Notes: generated by a model not told the origin, from the sequence alone. Positions 22,885 through 34,866 are shown, counted from the first letter of the stretch. The stretch: 64,000 bases of DNA from Rhodamnia argentea (GCF_020921035.1 NC_063157.1:22523015-22587014); one strand, 5' to 3'. Numbers and translations are program-made.

Positions 22885-23988
22885 TCAATCCTTGAAGAGG
22901 ACGTTGTCCGCAATCTTCATGAGCGGTTCTAAACACTCCGGCGAGAACTTTCGTGCGAAGAAGTAAGAATAATTCGACTCGGATTGTCTTAACTCGTGCA
23001 CGAGCTCCGGGGAAATTTCTTCTGGCTGATACAAATGTGGATGCCCATCGAAGCTCCCGGTCCAATTCACTCTAGTCAGTGTGTAGTGACTGCAACCCTT
23101 TGGATCCGACATTGACAACAGCGTCGGGAAATAGTGCTCTTCGGGGTAGCAACACTCCTTATTCAAGCAAGGCAACCTGAACTTTCTCCACAGCTTCCTA
23201 TCTTCAAGGACAAGCGACGCGTGCCGCTTCGCCAGCATGAAGAACTGAGAACCAACCCTGAACTGCTCGAACGCCACTTCTGGGAGCATCACGTCCTCTC
23301 CTCGAGCCGTGTAGCGCTCGTACAAATTCGGCTCGTCAGATAGGATCTCTATATAGCTCTTGTACTTGCCAGGGTCTATATAGGCATTGAAGGCGGAGAT
23401 TGAGTTCCCAAACAGGGCGTTATACATGTACCGAAAGGAATGGAGCGGCACACAGTGCTGCGAGACCAATGCGAAGTAGAAGTTGGCCGGGTCGTCGAGG
23501 ATGGCGTCGGCAAGAAGCCTCCTCGCAGCGGCAATCAGTGTCGGAGAAGCCCGCTCGGTCTTCTTCGAAGGGATTAGCCGGTTCCGGAAAACCCCATCAG
23601 GCGGCGCAAACTTGGAAGAAGGATCGGCGTGTATGTAAATGTTGTAGAATCTCGAGTGGCCGCTGAAGAACTCCTCCCAGAGGGGAGAGAAGTAGAGATC
23701 GGAGTTGGTGAGAAAGAGGAAGGCGATCTTGGGCCGGGAGGTGCGGGACCCGAGGCGGGCGAACTTCGCCGGGAAGGAGCGGGCGGAGGAGGAGGCGGCG
23801 CCACGGCTCAAGGGGAAGGCGCGGGAGGGGGAGCGGGCGGCGGAGGCGCGGCGGAAGAGGGCGAGGTCATCGAGCTCGTCGCGGCCGGGGAGGTTCTTGT
23901 GGGGGTAAATGGCGGGGAAGAAGAAGAAGAGCAAGAGGGGGAGGGTGAGTAACAGAGAGAGAGTGAGGGCAAAGCGTGACGTGAACAT
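22885..23988 (-). CDS. GT14 core-2/I-branching glycosyltransferase, BC10-like
   Basis: A single-exon reading frame of 367 codons plus stop, starting ATG TTC ACG at 23988. It has a short cytoplasmic head (MFTSRFA), one signal-anchor helix at about residues 7-27, and a basic/Ser-rich stem. The GT14 catalytic region starts near residue 86 (KIAFLFLTNSDL). It includes YIHADPSSKF, VSQHCVPL, VGSQFFMLAKRHA and the acidic CCYPEEHYFPTLL motif, followed by a WTGSF block. These are hallmarks of the plant DUF266/GT14 family that includes rice BC10, which acts on cell-wall or arabinogalactan-type glycans in the Golgi. The predicted topology is type II, with a lumenal catalytic domain. Substrate and linkage cannot be read from sequence. 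Length matches the family's shorter members. Confidence 0.92.
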   Translation of the reverse strand: MFTSRFALTLSLLLTLPLLLFFFFPAIYPHKNLPGRDELDDLALFRRASAARSPSRAFPLSRGAASSSARSFPAKFARLGSRTSRPKIAFLFLTNSDLYFSPLWEEFFSGHSRFYNIYIHADPSSKFAPPDGVFRNRLIPSKKTERASPTLIAAARRLLADAILDDPANFYFALVSQHCVPLHSFRYMYNALFGNSISAFNAYIDPGKYKSYIEILSDEPNLYERYTARGEDVMLPEVAFEQFRVGSQFFMLAKRHASLVLEDRKLWRKFRLPCLNKECCYPEEHYFPTLLSMSDPKGCSHYTLTRVNWTGSFDGHPHLYQPEEISPELVHELRQSESNYSYFFARKFSPECLEPLMKIADNVLFKD

Positions 23989-23993
23989 GGCGT

Positions 23994-24240
23994 GGGGTGG
24001 GCAAAAAGATCACTCCTTTTCTCACTTTTCCCGCTATACGATCATGGGAGAGCTTGGAGTTTTGGTTTCAATGGAGGTTTCGACTGGTGGGTATTCGCAG
24101 GGACTTGGGTTCTTAGGGTGGGGCAAAAAGATCACTCCTTTTCTCACTTTTCCGGCTATAAGATCGTGGGCGAGCTCGGAGTTCTGGTCTTAACAGAGGT
24201 TTCGACTCGTGGGTATTCGCAGGGACTCGGGTTCTTGAAG
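23994..24240. repeat. 122-bp tandem duplication in the GT14 leader/promoter
   Basis: The block beginning GGGCAAAAAGATCACTCC near 23,998 recurs 122 bp later near 24,121. The two copies continue to GTATTCGCAGGGACT with about a dozen substitutions. It lies immediately upstream of the GT14 start codon on the minus strand, so it is probably transcribed as 5' UTR. Confidence 0.85.
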
Positions 24241-25688
24241 AGGGAAAGGAAGGAGAAGCAGAAGAGCAGAAGGGGTTTGGGGTTGCTAGGGATTTAGGAG
24301 GAGGAAGAGGACGACGAGACCACAACAAAACAAATAAAGATAGCAAGATTGGGGACAAGGAAAAACCAAAAGAGGAGGAGAAGGAGGACGCAGAGGAAAG
24401 AGAAGAGATAAAAAAGCAGAGAGGTTGGCGATTGGTATCGAAAGGGACGTGGGCGTGGAAGAAGCTTTTTCTGAGGAGGAGCGAAGGGGAAGAAAACAGG
24501 GGGGCTGGCGGCCACTGGCCCAGGGTCTCACTGGTGGGGTTGGCTTTTAGAGGAGGAGGAAGACAGGGTTTTTACCCGAGAGAGAGAATCCGGAGCAAGT
24601 ACTTTTTGCCTTGACCCGGATCCGCAATGAATCTCGATCGTTGAATTTACCAAATCCAATAGCGATGGTCCGATGGATACCACTTCAATCCGCCCGATCG
24701 GTTTTCTTTGCTTGGAGTGTTAATATTTTTTTTTTTTCGCTGTTTGGTCTTTCGAGCTTTCACCAAGTTTTGATCGAAATTCATGTGTAAAATTTACAGG
24801 GTCATGCTCTTCTCATTCATAATCGCGGAAGATCCTCGAGTTTTCCTAAAAGAGCATGTGCTTTAGTCATTGGCGCTCAAAGACAAAAGAGAAAAAGAAA
24901 AAGAAGTCGGTCTTTGTCGAACCTTGTGATTTTGGTCCGCCTATCTTAGGTATCCAGCACCAACTCGATTGAAATCGAGAGTTGAGAGGTTGCACAAGTA
25001 AGGAATGTCGATGGCAATGGGGAGTTACGGCGAGCATTGGTGTCCAAAAAGCCTTCTCTAGAAGGGTCGGTCCGTACCGAAAATTCACTTAATTTTTCGA
25101 CCTTTTCGGGTCGGGTGGGGCCGGCCAAGCCCGCCGCCTGACTTTTTTTAACACCAATATTTTCTTTTTAATTTAATTTATTTTAATTTTTTTTATATTC
25201 TTTCATTTGATGGATTTGTTAATTGATTTTGATTCCAAAAAAAGAAAAAAAAAATCAGACCAGAATCCGGCCCTACCCAACCTGGCACGACCCAACCCCG
25301 CTCGACCCGAGTCGAGCCGGATTGAGCTCGATCTTTGTTCGTTTTGGGCCGACTAGGGCCGAGCCGAGACCCGGCCCGTTGACACCCCTAATGGCGAAGG
25401 CGCACTGGCAAAGAGATTTAAGATTCTACTATTGCAAATTCAATTTTGCGGAGCACAAGTCTCCACTTTTGGTAAATAAAAAAGAAGGAAGAAATCGTTC
25501 TAATAATTTGCATAATAAAGTAGGAAAGAGAGCACTAGTGTGTGATTACATAATAAAAAAAAAGAAAAAAGAAATAGAAAAAGAGCACGAGTGTAGGCCA
25601 CCAGTTGGTCCGGTAGATCACGTCATCGCAATCTTAGGGCCCAAATCAACGGCCAGGATGTCGAGAAAAAGAAAAGGCCTTTTAATGA
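24241..25688. other. Intergenic region between divergent GT14 and DnaJ genes
   Basis: GA-rich leader/promoter DNA of the GT14 gene extends to about 24,600. A dispersed repeat fragment ends near 25,392: read on the minus strand it begins TAGGGGTGTCAACGGGCC and continues in GC-rich CGGG-type words. This end is typical of a common plant hAT-like repeat. The rest is AT-rich with homopolymer runs. No gene was recognised. Confidence 0.5.
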
Positions 25689-25701
25689 TTCTAGATCCTT
25701 C
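25689..25701 (+). promoter_or_regulatory. Heat-shock-element-like site upstream of the DnaJ gene
   Basis: TTCTAGATCCTTC fits the three-unit heat-shock element TTCnnGAAnnTTC with one mismatch. It lies 376 bp upstream of the DnaJ start codon. Plant type-A DnaJ genes are often heat-inducible. Function is inferred from match and position only. Confidence 0.4.
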
Positions 25702-26076
25702 CTCCCCTGCGACCTCTTCATTTTACCTCGCACTTTCCCCCACCGCACAACACATCTTGACCGTCGATCTACTCCCTTTATTATTCCAGATCTCAACTTC
25801 AGCCCTCTCTCTCTCTCTAGCCGTCTCTTCGCTCGACCTTGTTGAAGGCCCCCCCTGCGCTTCCCCTCCGATCCATCTTGCTTCTCAAGGTCAGTCGACC
25901 TCGCATCTTTGCTCGATTCTTCCCTTCGTTCGCCCGTTTGATTTTGATATTTGGTTTCGACTTGGTCTGGATCTTCTCGATCTGTAATCGGGTTTTGCTT
26001 CTTTTCTTCGTCGTCGTCGTCGTTGTTGCCGCCTTTTTGGATTTCCGTGATTAGGGTTTTCAGTGGGAAAAGGAAG

Positions 26077-28870
26077 ATGTTCGGGAGAGCGCCGAAGAAA
26101 AGCGATAACACCAAGTACTACGATATCCTCGGAGTCTCTAAGAACGCTTCTCAGGATGATCTGAAGAAGGCTTACAGGAAGGCTGCGATCAAGAACCATC
26201 CCGACAAGGGTGGTGATCCGGAAAAGGTCTTTTCCGAGCTTCAATTGGGCTCATTGGTTTTGCCCTCCATGCTTTGGTGGATGTTTTTGATTTTGGAATT
26301 TCTTTGGTAATTTGTCCGTGCTGTCGGTTCGTGATTTTATAGTTGATAGGATCAGGTGGTCAGATCTGCTTCTTCGGTAGGGGATTTTGGTTAATTCGAT
26401 TTTCCTGCCCCTCGTCATGAAAATGTGAGGCTTGGATAGGGCGTAGGATCGTGATTGCCATCAATTTGATTAATCTCGCTTAATGATAATGTGGCCTGGC
26501 AATCTATAGACTGTGGTATTGTTGGGCAGTGGATTCTTTGGCTACCTTGGAGCACAAAAAAGATAAACTTGTTATTGCTTGTGTATCTAGATAGGAAAGG
26601 TATCACCTGAATGCATGATAGTTGTTTGTGTCTTTTCCTTTTTTGCCTGATTTTTATGCTTTTTGTGCTGAAAGGTGCTTACGTGACTACATTCTTCAGT
26701 TTAAAAAGTTCATTTTTACTGGGTTTTGGAGTTCTCATTGAATTGTAGATGCATATGTTTATGATTTGCCAATACCGATTTGTACTTCTTCGGGAAGTTT
26801 GACAGGGATGATCAATTCATTTTTTTTTTCACGGTCTGGCTTTCTTACATTACCATTATTACTTGCGCCACACTGATGATTTTTCATGGCTTGAAATGGT
26901 TTCTAGATTCTCCAATCTCTGAGATGTGTCCATAATGCTGTGCTTGTACCATTTTGCGAATGAATGTTTTCCTGCAGTTTAAAGAATTGGCACAAGCCTA
27001 TGAAGTCCTGAGTGACCCTGAGAAACGAGAGATTTATGATCAATACGGCGAGGATGCCCTCAAGGAAGGAATGGGTGGAGGTGGCGGAGGCCACGACCCA
27101 TTTGACATTTTCCAATCTTTCTTTGGTGGAAGTCCTTTCGGTGGTAAGTTTGACAGGCATCCGCAGCCTGTGCATAATGTTTGGTACCGTCAAATGCAGA
27201 GGATGCTGTTACTGATCTGATCTGATCTGATCTGATCTTTTATGGTCTCAGGTGGTGGAAGCAGCAGAGGCCGAAGGCAGAGAAGAGGTGAGGATGTCAT
27301 CCATCCTCTCAAGGTGTCTCTCGAAGATCTCTATAATGGTACATCCAAGAAGTTGGCACTATCTCGCAACGTTATTTGCTCCAAGTGCAAAGGGTTAGTA
27401 TAATAGTACTGCTGTCTTCTTCTGTTGAATCTGTCCGAGTTCCTGCCAAGTGCTAACATGGATCTCCTTTCTTCCATTTGCAGTAAAGGGTCCAAGTCTG
27501 GTGCTTCAATCAAATGTGCTGGTTGTCAGGGTTCTGGAATGAAAGTTTCCATTAGACACCTTGGCCCTTCTATGATCCAGCAGATGCAACATCCATGCAA
27601 TGAGTGTAAGGGTACTGGGGAGACTATAAATGACAAGGACCGCTGCCCACAATGCAAGGGTGAGAAGGTGGTTCAGGAGAAGAAGGTTCTGGAGGTTATA
27701 GTGGAGAAGGGTATGCAAAATGGACAGAAGATAAAATTCCCAGGGGAAGCTGATGAAGCTGTAAGAGAATCTCTATTTCTTTTTCGTTCCCTTCTGAACC
27801 GCAAGCTTTGTGCAATTTAATTTGTGGTGATGTATTTGTTATTTAAACAATAGTTGACTTGAGGTCTCTTCTTGCTTAATGGCAGCCTGACACCATAACC
27901 GGTGACATTGTGTTCGTCTTGCAACAAAAGGAGCATCCCAAATATAAGAGGAAGGGAGATGACTTGTTCTATGAACATACATTGTCCCTTACAGAGGCAC
28001 TTTGTGGCTTCCAATTTGCATTGACTCATTTGGATGGTAGGCAGCTTCTTATTAAATCTCAACCCGGAGAGGTTATTAAGCCTGGTAAGTGACTACTTCA
28101 AGGACCATTGATCAATCAATTTCTGGAGGATCTTCAGAACTCTGAAGTGTTTATTCTCGTTTGCAATTGGCTTTCATATGAACTCATTATTTAATTTCTG
28201 AGTTTTAACCAGTCATTATTTCCACTACTTGAATGTCAACTAATGGTTATCACAATTTTGATCAATACTTTCTTGTCACTGGTGGACTCAAGACGTCAGG
28301 GCCCCTCGTTGCCGCATCACATGAACTCTGTGTGGTAGTTTTCTGTTGTATTTGATGCCTGGCCAATTTGGATTTGTAAATGCTACACATGTTGTCATCC
28401 AGATTGAATATTTCCCTATTTCTTACAATAGTTATTTTTGGTTTTGATGCGCTGGCTGTGTGATTCTTGGATGCTGCACATGAAATCAATTTATACCATA
28501 TCTGTACACTACTAGTTGTTGCCGTCTATTTACGTGTTTCTGTTGACCAGACCAATTCAAGGCAATAAACGATGAAGGGATGCCTATCTACCAGAGGCCA
28601 TTCATGAAGGGCAAACTTTACATCCACTTCACGGTAGAGTTCCCAGACTCCCTGAGCCCGGAGCAATGCAAGGCCCTGGAAACAATTCTGCCACCAAGGT
28701 CATCAGCACAGCTCACTGACATGGAATTGGATGAGTGCGAGGAAACGACCCTCCACGATGTTAACATCGAGGAGGAGATGCGGCGGAAGCAGGCGCAGGC
28801 CCAGGAGGCTTACGAGGAGGACGAGGACATGCACGGTGGGGCCCAGAGGGTGCAGTGCGCCCAGCAATAA
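26077..28870 (+). CDS. Type-A DnaJ (Hsp40) co-chaperone, ANJ1/DnaJA-like, farnesylated
   Basis: Six coding exons: 26077-26226, 26978-27143, 27252-27393, 27484-27760, 27886-28084 and 28551-28870. All have GT-AG introns, giving 417 aa. The J domain starts at about residue 13 (YYDILGV) with the HPD motif at 41-43, split from its last helix by intron 1. A Gly/Phe-rich linker ([15 protein letters not shown]) follows. The zinc-binding region has [24 protein letters not shown] and CPQCKGEK. Then come the substrate-binding C-terminal domains. The protein ends CAQQ, a CaaX farnesylation box usual in plant ANJ1-type proteins. It should stimulate Hsp70 ATPase and deliver clients in cytosol or nucleus and at membranes. 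Length and domain order are typical and no defect is seen. An HSE-like site lies upstream, and intron 2 carries a short GATCT repeat at 27,216-27,238. Confidence 0.95.
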
Positions 28871-31800
28871 TTGATTGTGCGGATCAAATGAAATAACGTA
28901 AAAAGGCTGGATTGGCTAGCATCTGAACGTTGGGTTATGCAACCCTGTGGAGACCGACGCATCTTCGAGATTGTGTTTCCGTTGTTCTAGCTCCCTAGAT
29001 TTAGTCTCTCCCTTTTTGAAGTTTGCATTGATATCGAAAGAACGCGATGAAGATTTTAGTATGTGGACCTGCACGACTGAAAGTTATGTTATTGCATCGT
29101 GTATTTTGTACGCACTTGAGACTGTGTCGCCTGCCATTCGTGTTCGTTTACGTACATGTCGCCTCGCCTGCTGTTCATTTACGTACGTGCTATTATGCTG
29201 CTTTTCACCTTCTTTGCTGCTATGCGGCATGAGGCGTCGGGAAGGGGGATCCTATACCCCTGTTCTGACCTCTTAGGACAATAAGTTGATGAGCTCCGGC
29301 GTTTTTGGAATTGAGCTCAGAAGATGTAACTACCTCTTGTTGAGCGTTGAGCACATGTGAAATACGCCTCTAATCTTCGTATTGTGTGCTCGACCTCTGC
29401 AATGTAAGAGCAAACCAAGAGTTGAACTTTGATTTCTGGGAAGTCATGGTGCTTTTCTTGTTTAATGGAGGAACCCGGAACCTGGATGGCCGCCACATCC
29501 TATGTTTCTTTCATGTGGTCGTGATTCGTGACTAGACACGAAAGCCTACCGACTGGTGGAGAATCCCAACCCTTGGAACTGAGCATGATACAAAAGTAGT
29601 TGCCACACGCCAGCTTATATCCCGACAGTTAACTTGTGATTAAGATTAGACTTACAATTAGGATTAAAGTACATTAAACCTTATTGTACGATTCTTTTTA
29701 TCGGTCAAATGCTTATCACCTTCTCTAACCAACAGCTTCTTGGTAAGGTGGTAACGGCTGAGCTAGTTGCACCTGTGTCTCTCTAAGATGTCGGTTTCCA
29801 CTGGAGGTAATCGGTTCTCATTCATGTCCGGTCTAGTTTCTGGGTAGTTCAATGGAACCGATGGATTATCGGTAGGAAAGAGCAATACGGACTTTAATTG
29901 TAATGTGTTGATTAAAATTAGGTTTGCATTTAAGAAATAAAAATAATAATCGGTGGATCGTTAGATTTATATTTAAGAAAAAATAATAATAATAATAATA
30001 GATCCTATTCAGGTTCGGTTCATCTGTCTTGCTTACCCTTACTTTCTACTTTGGTAAGCATAACGAACGGGCAAAACTTCTCTATTGTGATTGAGTGGGG
30101 TTTCATCATAAGAGGGAGTTTAGTTAGGTCATCATATACGTAGAGTTTGTTTTGTAAAGGATAAATGTAATGGAAGTCTTAGGATTTATTATTAAAGTAT
30201 AATTTAGTTATAAAACTTTCAAAAAGTGCATTAAAGTCCTAAAATTGTTAACTTGATGCCATCAAGTCCCTCCGTAACTCTACCCAATACAACTAGCGGA
30301 AAATGTTGAGGTGGTGGATGCTGTGATTGCGGGGATATTTTATTAAAATAGGCATTCATTTTTCATTTTTTAGAAATATTTTTGAAACATTCATTTTCCT
30401 GCGAAACAAACGGAGATTTTAGATTTTTATCATTTTCCATCTCACAAAGTTTAGAATTTTTCCAAAATTTCCCATTCATCAATCCATTTTTATGAAAATT
30501 ATAAAAAAAAAATTATAAATCATATTGTGTGGATGCCAATTCATCCACGAACCTTTCAATAAGATCAATTTAATCCTAAAACTTTTGATGATTTGTAAAT
30601 AAAGTCATTTCCGCTAATTTTGACTGAAAATCGCTAAATAGACATTGACCGTTTCAAGTGACACAACTAGCGCCGACGGGGACAATTGTTGTAATACACA
30701 CACAAATTCAGAAATTTTATTTTAAAATTGCACAAATTTTTCACATCAAAACCGATTGTGCCCCGTACAATAGGTTTATGACTTTTTTGATAGTTCACTT
30801 CAATTTTTTTTTTTTTTAAGTAAGCCTTAAAATCCTCTTCTTTCCCGGCCATATCCGCCGGAGGGAAGAATCAGGTAATAACATCACTGGTTATAAACTG
30901 CTAAACGGAAGATTTAGGTAATAACATCACTAGTTACTGCCTTTGTGCTTCCCTTAATCCGTTTGACCTTATCCCCCCTTGTATCCTTTTTTGTCTTTAT
31001 CCGACGGAGCCGTGTTGGCTTTGACCTCCCCCTCCTCCTCCTTCTTCCCAATATTGCTTCTTTCGGATCCCAAGCAAGCATAAATAGAAACTATGGCCAA
31101 AATGATTATATTGAAAATCGCCATTAGTGAAAGATATTTCCGACACAAGTAATTATAAGATGAAAACTTCCGCTCATTAACAAAAAAAAAGAATAGGGTC
31201 GGCAAAATTAAAGATCATACATAGATCAGCAGCCGAATCGTGCTTGTGAATTGACTTTTTGTTACGTAGGCGACATATTGAATGAAAATCTTTTTATGCC
31301 TCGTATGAATTAATCCCTTTCTCACAGTACAGTCATGTTAATCAATGTCACGGTAGCTAAATTTTATGTTGACTATAACGTGGTAGTGAATTTAGGACGC
31401 GACATCTAACGTTATTCCGAGCAAGAAACGCTGATTCAAAAGGAAAATGCCGTTCGACACTCGGTTAACTTCTGGAGGGTACCGGTTCGATTTCGCCCGG
31501 AGACAACCTCCTCGTGTTTGTGAATCGGGGCGAAAAACTACTCCAGGGATTCGGTGTTGAATGATTTGATTCGGGCAGGGGAATTTTGAATTTTCTATCG
31601 TGGACCGGGGAAAGCTGTCAACCGTTGGATTTGTCTGATTCCCACTCAGGCTCCGCCGGGGGTCGGGTCTCACAGGATTAGCGGTCGCGATGCATTTGGT
31701 TCGTGGGGACCGGATTCAGCGAAACTTTACCATTGGCTGAGGTGAAACAGATCAAAGTGGGGAAATACGATAATTTGGAAAGCGACAGAAATGGTTGACA

Positions 31801-31878
31801 AATTTCGCAACCGCCATGTCCAGATGCTTCTTCCTCGCTTAAATTCTTCACCACCCGGAACAACGGGAACACCTACTC
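28871..31878. other. DnaJ 3' region and gene-poor repeat DNA
   Basis: The 3' UTR and flank of the DnaJ gene probably extend to about 29,450. Beyond it lies AT-rich DNA with an AAT microsatellite (about 29,980-30,001). Degenerate inverted-repeat type sequences near 30,180-30,660 carry words such as AAAGTCCTAAAATTG and AATCCTAAAACTTTTG. No reading frame resembles a known protein. Confidence 0.45.
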
Positions 31879-31901
31879 TCTCTCTCTCTCTCTCTCTCTG
31901 A
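31879..31901. repeat. CT microsatellite in the ATL leader
   Basis: An uninterrupted CT dinucleotide run about 30 bp upstream of the ATL start codon, probably within its 5' UTR. Such CT tracts are common in plant leaders. Confidence 0.8.
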
Positions 31902-31931
31902 CTCATTCTATCGATTTGATCCGCCGGCGCC

Positions 31932-32456
31932 ATGAACAGCACCTCCGATAACCTGGACCCCGATGGGCAGAACACGGGCGGATACCCGTACGGCATCGGG
32001 ATCTCCCTCGGCGTCGTCGCCGTCATCATCTTCTCCACCCTCGCCTCCTACCTCTGCACCCGCGTCCGCGGCCCGCCGCCCCGGAGACACTCCCTCGCCG
32101 CGGCGGAGGAGGACGGCGACTACTCGTTCGCGATCTCGCTCGGCCTCGACGAGACCACGCTGGAGACCTTTCCCAAGCTCCTCTACTCGCAGGCGAAGGG
32201 GGCCGCTCGTGGAGGCGGCGGCGGCGGCGGCGGCTCGGCCTCGAGCTCGAGCTGCTGCTCGATTTGCTTGTCGGAGTACAAGGAGACCGACGTGCTGAGG
32301 CTGCTGCCGGATTGTGGGCATTACTTCCACTCGAAGTGCGTCGATCCGTGGTTGAGAATCAACCCGTCGTGTCCGAACTGCAGGACCTCGCCGGTCCCGA
32401 CTCCAGTCGGAACTCCTCTTGCTGAGGTTGCGCCGTTGACCGCGTTGCGGCGGTGA
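31932..32456 (+). CDS. ATL-family RING-H2 E3 ubiquitin ligase (first copy)
   Basis: Intronless frame of 174 aa, usual for ATL genes. The N-terminal hydrophobic helix spans about residues 21-43. It is followed by a basic segment, the GLD motif at 71-73 ([18 protein letters not shown]), a poly-Gly run at 94-101, and a RING-H2 finger. Zinc ligands are C109, C112, C128, H130, H133, C136, C147 and C150, with the Pro-Trp (PW, 139-140) expected for E2 contact. ATL proteins are membrane-anchored ubiquitin ligases involved in defence, hormone and nutrient responses. The particular substrate is unknown. The gene is locally GC-rich compared with its surroundings. A second ATL of the same length lies 11.7 kb downstream on the same strand. 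Closest to the ATL67/68-like group by eye, without alignment. Confidence 0.93.
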   Translation: MNSTSDNLDPDGQNTGGYPYGIGISLGVVAVIIFSTLASYLCTRVRGPPPRRHSLAAAEEDGDYSFAISLGLDETTLETFPKLLYSQAKGAARGGGGGGGGSASSSSCCSICLSEYKETDVLRLLPDCGHYFHSKCVDPWLRINPSCPNCRTSPVPTPVGTPLAEVAPLTALRR

Positions 32457-34440
32457 TACAGGCTGGAATTGCGGCGGAGCTTGTAGACTCAAGCAAAACC
32501 GACTGTAAATGAATACAGATCTCTCGTGTACTGGCTCGAGGTGTTGACTGAAATCAGTCGATTTCGCGCCATTTTCCATGCAATTTTTTTTAATGTTTTT
32601 TGAGGTTTCTCAGGCTCATCAAAGAATGGTTTCATTCGAAGGACGAAACGAGCAGAGACGTCGCGTCCGGCCGGTTGGCGGCGGTGGGTGGTGGTTCAGC
32701 ACCGGATAAGTGCAGCAAAAAAGTACACGTCGGACAACGGTGCCAGGTCATCCACGGACGAAGGTTTGAAATGGGCAAAGATCAATGAATCTCCTCCAAT
32801 ATTAACTTTCCATCGAGGCTTTTGCAGCAAACAAATTCTCTTCAATTTTACCCCACCATATACATTTGTTGATTTGAAATGCACGTCTCCTGTCTATACA
32901 TGCCAATGTGACATGATAATTTAGGTTTTGTTGCTCTTGATTATGGATCCGTGTGTTAATAGCGGCTCTTTAGACTTCCGAATCGCATGTACGGATGACT
33001 TTTTGGAGTTAAGAAGCCTTACTCGCGATTGCCAGATTCAATCGAATAAGATGCCAAGGCACTGTATATCCCATCACTATCTTTACATGGAGAGGACGTC
33101 TCGCATGCAATTCGCACTGCACAAATTTGAGAGGCCATATAAAATGAGGCATCCGATAAATCGTCCGATCATGCATTCTTATCCTAAATTTGATTAGGAC
33201 TGTCTAATCTCATTATCTAATTCGTGTCAATGATCATGATGGGTCATGAAGGTAGAAAAGACAAGTGCCTAATGAGTCGTCAATATGCTTGTATTTGCGT
33301 GTGCGTGTGTGAGAGAGAGAGTAAAGGAGAGGACATAGAGAAAAGAGTTGATCAAATAATATTTCATAAAAGATTTGCTGAGTGCAATTCCAACCAGTTC
33401 ATTAAACATTAAAGGCAGCTAGTGGGGTGGAGATGCGTGAAGAGAGAGCAGGGCTCAAATGACATCGCGCCCGCAGCGTGGCTTGTATCCTAAAATAGGG
33501 CTGCTAGTGGAAGAGGCTAGGAAAGAACCTCTAAGAGAAAACAGCATATGTCTGCAAAACGAGAGGCTGCAGAAGAGAACCCGGTTTTGGAATAGAAATG
33601 GAAACCAATCAGAGATTTCAATGGCTCCAAATGGTTACGTTACGACCACTTGAGATGATGATGTAGCGGTCGGTCAAATGCAATAAAATAGAGCAGATGG
33701 TGACTGCCGTTTTGAGAAACGGAGAGACAAGCCGTTCCAATTAAAGACTCGAAATCTTCAGAAAATTCTAGATAGGCCGGCCCCCTTCACGTCAACGTGG
33801 TCCCTGCCCAATCAGGAAGCGACACATGGCTCCACGTGTGGGTATCGTCCTCGCTAGTCTTAAATTTTATTTTCCCCTTTTTTATTTAAAGAAAATGCTG
33901 CCTTTGATAGATCTGCGTATTGTTTATTGGATTAGACGAGACCTCTCTGAAGAAAGAAAATCGAAGCTACTGACGCTCCTCTCTCCTCCTTTCTCTCCTT
34001 ATGAATTCAAAATTTTGGATTATCTTCCCTCTCTATCCCAAATTTCGTTGCTTCTCAAGCTTGCTCGAGCACTGGATTATGCTTCCCTACCAAAGAAGGT
34101 GAGAATTTTCGCGCTGTAAGTTGCACACTCCAAGTGATCCGAAGTTCCATCTTTCTCCTATTCGGCCTCGATTTGTTGCAGCATGAAACCGGCTGTCTAG
34201 CACATGTTCCCGTAATTTGGAAAGAGATTTTGAGCCTGCAGCAGAAATGATTTCTACAAATGAACTTTAAGCATATCATAAATACGTGGCCTATGAAAAG
34301 GGCAAATGATTTGATGAGTTGGAGCTCCACGACTCGCAAAAAGAACATTCCTCCCCCTCTTTCGTAGGGAAAGCACAATCAATAGCGCTGAAGCAAGCCG
34401 GAGAAGCAACGAGCTTTGGGCAAAGAGGAAAGATGATCCA
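32457..34440. other. ATL 3' region and a possible orphan promoter/first exon
   Basis: This begins with the probable 3' UTR of the ATL gene. Around 33,783-34,100 there is promoter-like DNA: a CACGTG-containing CCACGTGTGG near 33,831, an AT-rich box and a CT-rich leader. A donor-like AAGAAG/GTGAGA follows near 34,099 and an acceptor-like TTGTTGCAG near 34,175-34,183. No continuing coding sequence was found, so this may be the remains of a gene start. Confidence 0.35.
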
Positions 34441-34700
34441 AAATTTACCCAACATTTTTTTTTTACCATGAAAAAACCCTCAAACCGGTACAGTTGTGAC
34501 AAATTTACCCCAAACTATTTTTTTGGCCACCAAAATCCTAAATCGATATATATATGACAAATTTATCTTAAACTAATTTTTTTTACCATGAAAAATCTCA
34601 AACTAGTATACCTATGACAAATTTACCATTAGTTAAATTGGATTAATATCATGAAAAATTTCAAACTGATATACCTATGACAAAAAGAGAGTAAAAACTT
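34440..34700. repeat. Degenerate ~60-bp minisatellite, four to five copies
   Basis: The words CATGAAAAATCTCAAACT, ATACCTATGACAAATTTACC and close variants recur at roughly 57-63-bp intervals. The copies share a common order and orientation. No coding potential was found. Confidence 0.7.
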
Positions 34701-34858
34701 CAAACCGATACACCCGTTAATTAACGGCTAGATTTAATGAAGACTAACGAAAGGTAAATTTATAATAAATGTAATCTATCGTAAATGTATCGTCTTGAAG
34801 TTTTTTGTAATCAAAAAATTAATTTAAGGTACGAGTGCACCAGTCAGCAAGCCCAATC

Positions 34859-34866
34859 TCTCTCTA

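Noticed and set aside
23629-23952. Gly/Glu-rich plus-strand frame opposite GT14
   Set aside because: Produced by the GC-rich stem region of GT14 read in antisense. The minus-strand frame has clear GT14 motifs.
25223-25987. 254-codon frame upstream of DnaJ
   Set aside because: It crosses a dispersed repeat, a poly-A tract and the DnaJ leader, with no recognisable protein family and low-complexity composition.
31480-31502. GGTTCGATTTCGCCC resembling a tRNA/SINE B box
   Set aside because: No matching A box or cloverleaf arms were found at the right distance, so neither a tRNA gene nor a SINE can be supported.
31908-32579. 223-codon minus-strand frame over the first ATL gene
   Set aside because: Long only because the region is GC-rich. 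The plus-strand RING-H2 frame explains the sequence.
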